The translations under genes were made by a program, and so were the position numbers. This document shows, piece by piece, positions 57,481 to 64,000 of a stretch of 64,000 nt of DNA. The notes beneath the pieces were generated by a model. The model was not told where the DNA came from, searched no databases, and saw only the letters and a program-made list of their open reading frames with translations. Origin of the DNA: Ursus arctos. Lineage: Eukaryota; Chordata; Mammalia; Carnivora; Ursidae. Numbering within the stretch: position 1 is the stretch's first letter; every line of letters starts with the position of its first letter. The stretch spans positions 16,517,848 to 16,581,847 of the forward strand of contig NW_026622986.1 in the NCBI RefSeq assembly GCF_023065955.2. Reading direction: 5' to 3'.

Positions 57481-57820
57481 CCATATAAATCTTGTCCAAA
57501 CTTGCAGATTTTTGTCTTAACTTCTTTTTCTGTTTCTTTCTTTTCTTTCTTCCTTTCTTGCCAGTTTAGCATTGTGGAGAGTGACCTAGCATTTCATATT
57601 CCCAGAGTAAAGGATTACTTCTTTCAGCCTTGGCATTCTTTGCCAAGGAAATCCTTACAGTTTTAAGCAGGGAAAAACCGGGGATAGGATAGTCTTTAAA
57701 GACAGAAGCCAGTCACCAAAGAGAATGAAAACCTCCAGCAATTCTCAGAACATGTGAACTAATTAAAACTGACACTAATTAAAACTTACTGTGCCACATG
57801 GTGAGAAATGTGAAGAATTC

Positions 57821-58015
57821 AGGACACCTGGGTGGCTCAGTCAGTTAACGTCTGCCTTTGGCTTAGGTCATGATCCCAGGGTTCTGAGATCGAGTCCCTC
57901 ATTGGGCTCCTTGCTCAGCAGGGAGCCTTCTCCCTCTGCCTGCTGCTCCCCTGCTTGTGATCTTTCTCTCTCTGACAAGTTAATAAATAAAATCTTTAAA
58001 AAAAAAGGGGGGGGG
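57821..58015 (+). mobile_element. Carnivore tRNA-Lys SINE with A9G10 tail
   Basis: The sense head 'gacacctgggtggctcagtc' and an A-tail that is followed by a run of about ten G. The target duplication gaaatgtgaagaattc is perfect at 57805-57820 and 58016-58031. Confidence 0.96.
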
Positions 58016-58031
58016 GAAATGTGAAGAATTC

Positions 58032-59396
58032 TTAGGAGTGACACCGTCATCCTCGTGCACAGGACTGTCAGAAGTACGAAGCTCTAGGCAGGTTTCTGCT
58101 CCGTCTGTGCCACAGGAATTGTCTGACTCGAAGCCCGGGGCTCACCCACACACACTTTCCCTGTCCTGAAGCCTTGTTGCACAAACATGCATCAATCAGT
58201 CTCAGCTCTGGCCTTGAGAGAAGACAGCTCCTATACTCCTACCCGCCTCACGTCAAGTAATGAACAGCCCTAGAATGAGTCAGGATGGATTTGTACACAT
58301 GTTAATGAAAGTGTAAATTAAGGACTCTGGGCTGCATTAGCATTGAGGCCGTTACGATGATTAATTTTTACTTGGTGAGACTGAAAACATAAAGACAGTT
58401 TTGGTTTTGTGCCAGTTTGCTCATGCTCTAAATTGTGATTAGAAGGTGTTTGTCGCCACAGAAGACTGTATCAATAGTCCCATTGCTAATGCCCACCGGA
58501 CTCTTGAGCCTGGGAGGGAGGCAGCAATGGCGGGAGGGGTGGAGGCCGACTGTTCTGGGTGAGGCCCCTGCAAGGCCCTCCCCGTACATCGTCCCACTCA
58601 GATGTTCAAGCACTAAGGCAAGCAAGTCATTTCCATCCCTGGGATTCTGTTTTCTTACCTGTAAATTGAATGGTTTGGAATAATCTCCAAGGTTGCTTTC
58701 AACTGTCATGCTCTTTGATTATGAGCATTATTTACACATAGAGGGACCCTCTGGGGGCTCCCAAAAGTCCCTCCCAAGCTCTGCTTCTCTGCCTTCCTCC
58801 TCTTGACCTCCCAAACTCGCCGACTGTCCTGTATGATATCGTGGTTCATTTTTCCTTTGTGACAGAACAAAGCACACTGAGAGAATTTCAATATTCAGTT
58901 TTGCTACATAGCAGACTGAATGGAGGCCACTCACTGATTCCTTTCAATACATGGCCTCAACTTCCTTCTCTCAGCTTGTTTTCTCGCTCTTGCCAAAATT
59001 GTCCTGAGAATATCTGGAATCTATGAAGTGTTCTTTTCATGCTGTCCTAAGAACTATTGCCATCTTCTTTTTCATCGTGGCCCAGATATGTTAAACCATC
59101 ATTATGCCTCTGCTGAGGTAGTGGTCATACCTTTCTGACCGAACTGTTGTTGGGCAGCTTACCGACCCACCTCTGAGGTGAATCTACAGGTCCTGGAGCT
59201 GTGCGCCGTGCCTTCGAGTAAACACGTTCTTAGCGTTATAAAAGGTCTGTGGTAGAGCTCTCATTCAGCTCACCCTCTCCCCTGCTTTATTCTCCCTCAC
59301 TTTATAGACACAGAAACTGAGGCTCAAAGAGGCTAAATGACATATCCAAGGGCTGGAGAGTGGCAGAACATGGACCCTGCTGTTACACAGTACCGC

Positions 59397-59436
<40 letters not shown>

Positions 59437-60033
59437 CTACCTTATTTCAAAGACCACAGAAAGTCTATGATAATGATGTTAAGTAATGGGAGAAGTTTAG
59501 TCTTTGAAAATTGCCCTTTTTGGTTTCCTCAGAGGAAGCTTTAGGCAGGAGCCTGCGTATTGCTTAATTCCATTGTATTCTACAGTTTGGTTATCTTCGA
59601 GTGGGAAAATGCACCTGGCCTTGCCTATCTCAGAGGACTGTTGTGAAAATAAAGACAAAATAAGGAGTTGGATTTTTCCAGGCCTTAGAGTCATTCCAAG
59701 GATTGTTCATGTTGTGTAAAATAGCGTTTACTCTTCTGATTTTCTGTTTATCTAAGGCTTTCAATAAATTTGATTCATATTTTTTATGTTTGTAGTGATA
59801 AAGATACTTTCTTAATTTTCACAAAGTGTCTGTTCCTAACTTCACTGATTATTTAAAAACGAAGAGCCTTAAAAAATCCTTCTACACGCTGGAGGTAGAC
59901 ACTGTGCATTGGGTCTACTCATGTGATTATTGAAAAGCTGAGTTGAGGCAGAACCAAGATTAGAATTTGTAAAGGGTTATAACCAGGATTAAGACTTGGA
60001 CAATATGCTAATGCAGAGTCTGGAATAAATGAT
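58032..60033. other. Mostly unassigned intronic sequence
   Basis: It contains MIR traces (sense at about 58630-58725; antisense at about 59285-59390, 'cacagaaactgaggctcaaa') and the (CA)n below. No exon is supported. Confidence 0.5.
59399..59434. repeat. (CA)n microsatellite
   Basis: About seventeen CA units. Confidence 0.96.
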
Positions 60034-60047
60034 TATCAATATATTTG

Positions 60048-60248
60048 TTTTTTTTTTTTAAAGATTTTATTTATTTATTTGACAGAGAGAGAGGCAGCCA
60101 GTGAGAGAGGGAACACAGGCAGGGGGAGTGGGAGAGGAAGAAGCAGGCTCCCAGCAGAGGAGCCTGATGTGGGGCTCGATCCCAGGACTCCAGGATCACA
60201 CCCTGAGCCAAAGGCAGATGCTTAACTGCTGTGCCACCCAGGCGCCCC
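60048..60248 (-). mobile_element. tRNA-Lys carnivore SINE (arctoid form)
   Basis: An antisense full-length copy with a perfect 14-bp target duplication, tatcaatatatttg, at 60034-60047 and 60249-60262. Confidence 0.97.
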
Positions 60249-60455
60249 TATCAATATATTTGAAACTGAAGGGGAAGACAAAGAATTTGAAAGGAGGTAA
60301 CATCTGAGCTGAAGAGCCACTGCTTATGTGATGAGTCATTTCTAGCCCTTGGGAAACCCATACACTGCCTTGTACATATTATTATTATACACTTCTCTAA
60401 TGAATTAATACAGTCAACGCAACAAAGTCCCCTTCACTATAAAGTTTCCCATTTT

Positions 60456-60694
60456 GAGGCGCTTGGGTGGCTCAGTGGGAAGAGCATCCTACTCTTGGCT
60501 TCTGCTCAGGTCATGATTCCACGGTCATGGAATCAGGCCCCACGTTGGTCTCCGCACTGAGCACGGAGTCTGCTTGTCCTTTTCCCTCTGCTCCTCCTTG
60601 CACTCCCTCTCTCTCTTTCTCTCTCTCACATAAATAAATAAATTAATGAATGAATAAATAAATAAATGTTTAAAATCTTTAAAAAAAATAAAAT
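60456..60694 (+). mobile_element. Older carnivore tRNA SINE with long AAAT tail
   Basis: The sense head 'gaggcgcttgggtggctcag', the old-type 'atcctactcttggcttctgc' and an extended (AAAT)n tail. The target duplication has one mismatch (aaagtttcccatttt / gaagtttcccatttt). Confidence 0.94.
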
Positions 60695-60834
60695 GAAGTT
60701 TCCCATTTTAAGCAAACCAGGACTGGACAGCATATAATGGGAAGGGTGTTCATGCAGGTAAGTGTGTAATTATCACACGCCTAATGCGCTGGGCTTGACA
60801 CACTGTGCACAGAGAAAGCACATCACAGCCACAA

Positions 60835-60980
60835 TTCAGCAGACCCCTGATTGTCACCTGGTAGACACACCTGCCGCGTCCCTCCCCGGCCCACACCTGC
60901 GGGGTCCGAATCTGCATTTCCACATGATCCCCCAGGTGCTCGGTGGCTCATTAAAGTTTGAGAAGCACTTGCTGTGCAGT
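60835..60980 (+). repeat. hAT-Charlie nonautonomous element (MER5/MER20-like)
   Basis: 'ccgaatctgcatttccacat', 'cccccaggtgctcggtggct' and the terminus 'aaagtttgagaagcactt' match the right side of this old DNA transposon type. It is diverged and partial. Confidence 0.6.
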
Positions 60981-61509
60981 TTTCAATTTTATTCTCCCCC
61001 GTTGGTCTGTGATAGGGTGTTAGACTTCAATATCTGATACTAATAAGTAGTGGCCATCATTATGTCCTTTGCTGAGTACAGGTATCCTTTATTACCTACC
61101 CTGCACCCTTCCAAAAAGAATTTATTTGGAATAATTTTTTGCACGCTAATGCGTGGGAGAAAAGTGTAAGACCACTAGCCCATAGCAACGATTGCTTTTA
61201 TTTGTTGCTAGTGTTTAAAACCTCTTCACTTTGATTTTCTTCCTTTCTCTTCTTAGTAGGAAGTAGTTGCAAAGGAGATTTTTTGGGGGGGAAAAAAAGA
61301 AAAAACCAATGTCATGGTGAATTAGACTCTCATGAATATGGCCATTTTTGTCCTGAAAATTATTTTCATCCTTCTCAGTCTATCTAATGGATTTCAGTTG
61401 TCTCAAGAATAATTTAACACTGCCAAATCCTGCTATTTAAAGTCATTGGAAGTTATATCGATTTTTTTTTTTCTTCTCTCCAGTTTCTTAATAACTTAAG
61501 GAAAGCAAA
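60981..61509. other. Unassigned intronic sequence
   Basis: No recognised repeat. There are short G and A homopolymers near 61285-61300. Confidence 0.5.
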
Positions 61510-61695
61510 TTCCGTTCCTTGGCAGCGTGGGCTCTGCACTTGACAGGTGTGCCCTGCCGCACGCTGACCCAAATGCGCTATTGCAGAATGTGGCGGTGCG
61601 CGACAGCCGGGCCGGGTGCATCCTGGGAGATGAGAATGCGCTCACGGCCGCCCCCTCAGCCCCGGAAGGACCTTCCTGAGTTACTACCCCTGCAA
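61510..61695. other. Small CpG-rich patch in intron 3
   Basis: By eye this stretch is GC-rich and carries more than ten CpG dinucleotides in under 200 bases ('gccctgccgcacgctgaccc', 'gtggcggtgcgcgacagccg'). The surroundings are CpG-poor. No promoter element or exon can be named. It is too short for a classical CpG island, and it could equally be a repeat I do not recognise. Confidence 0.5.
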
Positions 61696-62699
61696 CATAG
61701 TTGTACTTCATAGCACTCAATCCTGTCGGATTTCATCTAGAAAGGAAGGAAAGGATAAAGAGACTCGAATATACCAGACAGAAAGGAACTCTTTCGTTGA
61801 AAATCCATGATGCAGGGTAATCACCTGCCTCTCTAAAGACATCTGTGGCCCCTTTAGTGGACATTCAGTGGGGCTTTCGAATGCCCACTTTTAGCGAGGA
61901 AGTTGGAGAGGGACGCTGTCTTTGCCTTTGAATCCCGCCTACGCAACCCAGTAGGGCCAGGCAGGGCAGGAGGGTCAATACTGACGAGCGCAGGTGGCAG
62001 GGGTGAGTCCAGACTTCCGAGATGCTAGAGGTTATCCTAGTAGCCTGAGTGACTAGAGTAAGAAGGTTGGAGGAAGAGGGAGAGGTTTCTTGGAGGCTAA
62101 GAAAATGAGAGATTCAAACAGGAGAGTCACAAGTGAGAAAAGGGTAGACGGTCGGGTGGACTTACCCAGCTCGAGTGTCAGTAGCGGGAACCAGATCAGC
62201 CCTCTCTTGTCCCCATCTCTTCATCTATAAAACTAGGATGATATTAATAGTAACTAGTTCGTGGGGATAGTATCAGAATTAGGAGAAATATTTTCTGCCT
62301 GCTGTTTGGCGGAGTACCTGTCCTATAAGGAAATCACTCGGGAAATGTAAAAAAAAATTTTCATGACTGGAACCTAATTCGATTCAGAAGAAAATTTGAG
62401 CTCTTGTCCAACTCAGAAAAGAACAAGGTGAACAAAAAAACTTTGATTGTAATTCTAGGCATTAGCCTATTTTAAGGACGTTAGAAGCATAGTATACATC
62501 CAGGCTATTTTCATTTCATTTGAAAGACTAGCAGTTTGAGTTATGATGAATATATAATGTTGTCATCCTACTTAGACCGATTTCTTCCGAACATAATTGT
62601 GTTCGAAAACTCGTAATGACAACACATGATCTGAAAATCAGAAGGCCATACCTCTAACCAGTCTCTTCCCTCCTCCTCCCGCCTTATTCCGACCGGAAG
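61696..62699. other. Mostly unassigned sequence upstream of exon 4
   Basis: A MIR right half is visible at about 62205-62345 ('ccccatctcttcatctataa'). The last 50 bases contain the C/T-rich tract and the acceptor of exon 4. Confidence 0.55.
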
Positions 62700-62852
62700 A
62701 ATTCCTTGACCAGGAGTGCACCCCTTCCCAACGACTCCCAGGCACGCAGTGGAGCTCGATTCCACACTTCCTACGACAAAAGATACATCATCAAGACCAT
62801 CACGAGTGAAGATGTCGCCGAAATGCACAACATCCTGAAGAAATACCACCAG
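62700..62852 (+). CDS. PIP4K2A: PIP4K2A coding exon 4 (internal exon)
   Basis: Fifty-one complete codons run from NSLTRSAPLPNDSQ through RSGARFHTSYDKRYIIKTI to AEMHNILKKYHQ, about residues 114-164. It covers the loop equivalent to the kinase glycine-rich loop, the following strand, and the invariant ATP-binding lysine in YIIKTI (Lys145 in human numbering), then the start of the helix that follows. The PLPNDSQARSGARFH wording is specific to the alpha paralogue; beta reads INSDSQGRCGTRF, from memory. The donor is gtaatt. The acceptor is ccggaag: the pyrimidine tract is good but is broken by purines directly before the AG. An AG at 62660-62661 would add 38 bases and break the frame. The exon is phase 0 on both sides. 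Confidence 0.97.
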
Positions 62853-63430
62853 GTAATTTTTCTCTGTTTGAAACTCTTGAGAAAGTTAACATTCACGATG
62901 AGTTATGACCAAGGCCAAAGATACGTTAGGAAATGATGAGAACACATTTGACATAAAAATCTCGTCTAGTTGGGTTTATTAACATTCCGTGGCCAGATTA
63001 CTGATTGTTAACATTTAGGGATTCTTGTACTATGATCAGTAGTTATTTATATGACACTTTTCATGTAAATACTCTTCTGCATAATAGTTTTGATGATTAC
63101 CATTCTGAATTTAAAATCACTCAGTTGAAGATTTGGCAACGTTTCAGAAGTGTTTCGACCGTGCCAGAAGTTAGGTGTTGACTTCTTGGGTATTTATCCA
63201 CTTGCACCTCCAAATCCTATCCTGCTGTTCTCTGTCTCTTCCTGTCCCTGCCCCAGAGAGGTCCACCCCACTCTGAGAAAATTATTCGTTTTTGGAAAGT
63301 TGGTGTTTGTCTACTTCCTGCCTCCTTTTTGCCCCTCAGTGTTCTCCCTTCATAATCCCTTGGGAAGAAAGTGAAACTACCGTTGGAAGCAGTGAGCTCT
63401 CTCTCTGCGTCCCTCCCTGTCTCTTCCCTT

Positions 63431-63443
63431 CCCCCCCCCCCCC
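63431..63443. repeat. Poly-C run
   Basis: Thirteen uninterrupted C residues within a pyrimidine-rich stretch. Confidence 0.95.
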
Positions 63444-63534
63444 ATCTCAATAAAGTCCAACCCAAGTGTGCCTGGTAGAGCGCGTGCACCCAGGTCCCAG
63501 CTGGAGCCGTTAGAGGCCTTACCTACTGTGACAT

Positions 63535-63695
63535 AAAAGCATGAAGTCCAGTGTCAGACAGTCCCGGGTTCAAATCCCAGCCCTGTCACCTAGTAACCAT
63601 GGGACTTCTGGACTTCGAAGTCTCAATTTCTTCCTTTAGACAATGGAGATAATACGGGAGAGAGCATACCAGGTACTTAACAAAGCATCTGCCAC
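63535..63695 (+). repeat. MIR SINE, sense
   Basis: 'gtcccgggttcaaatcccag', 'ctcaatttcttcctttagac' and 'aatggagataatacgggaga' follow MIR order, including the tRNA-like B box 'gggttcaaatccc'. Confidence 0.92.
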
Positions 63696-63846
63696 GGCCT
63701 GGCAGCTCGGTATGCGGCGCCGGCAACAGTCATTGTCAAGTCACACAGGCATCCTGAGAATTGTGGTCTTTGGCATAAATGTGACCGCTGCTTGCAACAT
63801 CCCAGCAGTCATCTTCAGAACTGGTGTCTGACCACACGCGCACACG

Positions 63847-63849
<3 letters not shown>

Positions 63850-63889
<40 letters not shown>
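63850..63889. repeat. (CA)n microsatellite
   Basis: About twenty CA units, in intron 4. Confidence 0.96.
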
Positions 63890-63893
<4 letters not shown>

Positions 63894-64000
63894 TTTTAGT
63901 CTCCTGCTTCATTTTTTGACCTAAATAGCTCCAAATCCTCCTCCCAGGTAAAGATTGGCTGTCACAGAGGATATTCAAAATAAAGTGCTGAGGGCCCTGC

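Larger units (their letters stand above)
46390..62699 (+). other. PIP4K2A: PIP4K2A intron 3 (complete, 16,310 bp)
   Basis: A GT-AG intron of phase 0, from gtgagt to ccggaag. It holds nested SINEs at 47993-48414, further SINEs, a LINE-1 3' end on each strand, MIR fragments, three main microsatellites and a small CpG-rich patch at about 61510-61690. Its open reading frames do not resemble any family I know. Confidence 0.93.
62853..64000 (+). other. PIP4K2A: PIP4K2A intron 4 (5' part)
   Basis: Sequence after the exon 4 donor (gtaatt), running off the window. It contains a C13 run at 63431-63443, a MIR at about 63535-63695 and a (CA)n run at 63850-63889. The next PIP4K2A exon is not reached. Confidence 0.9.

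Noticed and set aside
62660..62699. Alternative exon 4 start at the AG at 62660-62661
   Set aside because: It would add 38 bases and break the frame; the AG at 62698-62699 gives the known PIP4K2A reading.
62706..62936. 76-codon frame starting within exon 4
   Set aside because: It begins in frame at TRSAPLPNDS but runs past the gtaatt donor into intron 4. Only the exon part is real.

Overview
This window is mammalian nuclear DNA from inside a single gene. It comes from a caniform carnivore, most likely a bear. The lineage call rests on 27 recognisable tRNA-Lys-derived carnivore SINEs. Several are near-identical copies of the bear/arctoid form, with a 'tggcacagcgg' A-box region, a 'ggatcgagcccc' B-box region, a 'ctctcgctggctgtctct' body and an (AAATA)n/poly-A tail. 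A carnivore-type L1 3' end points the same way. Ursidae is an inference; another arctoid family is possible.

The only protein-coding content I can support is three internal exons of PIP4K2A (phosphatidylinositol-5-phosphate 4-kinase type 2 alpha), on the + strand at 44882-44979, 46293-46389 and 62700-62852. They have consensus GT/AG borders and mutually compatible phases. Together they encode one continuous stretch from about residue 49 to 164, including the ATP-binding lysine. By the human gene structure they are exons 2, 3 and 4. Exon 1 with the promoter lies upstream of the window and the rest of the kinase domain downstream. No second gene, CRISPR array or operon is present. All other open reading frames appear to be chance or repeat-derived.

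Layout: 1-44881 is the 3' part of a large intron 1; 44980-46292 is a short intron 2; 46390-62699 is intron 3; 62853-64000 is the start of intron 4. The introns hold SINEs on both strands (some nested or stacked on one target), old LINE-2, LINE-1/HAL1 and MIR fragments, an MLT1 LTR with 5-bp target duplications, other LTR-like fragments, about twelve microsatellites, and two small-RNA retropseudogenes (U6 and 5S rRNA).

The least ordinary signals are: a perfect 153-bp direct duplication that copied a piece of an antisense LINE-1 into a LINE-2 about 1.7 kb upstream (39928-40080 and 41621-41773); a tailless 5S rRNA fragment with a perfect 12-bp target duplication (6850-6912); and a near-perfect inverted repeat with 45-49-nt arms (22000-22190) in a repeat-poor block of intron 1. 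I found no evidence of an undescribed biological system; these are genome-evolution and possible regulatory curiosities.
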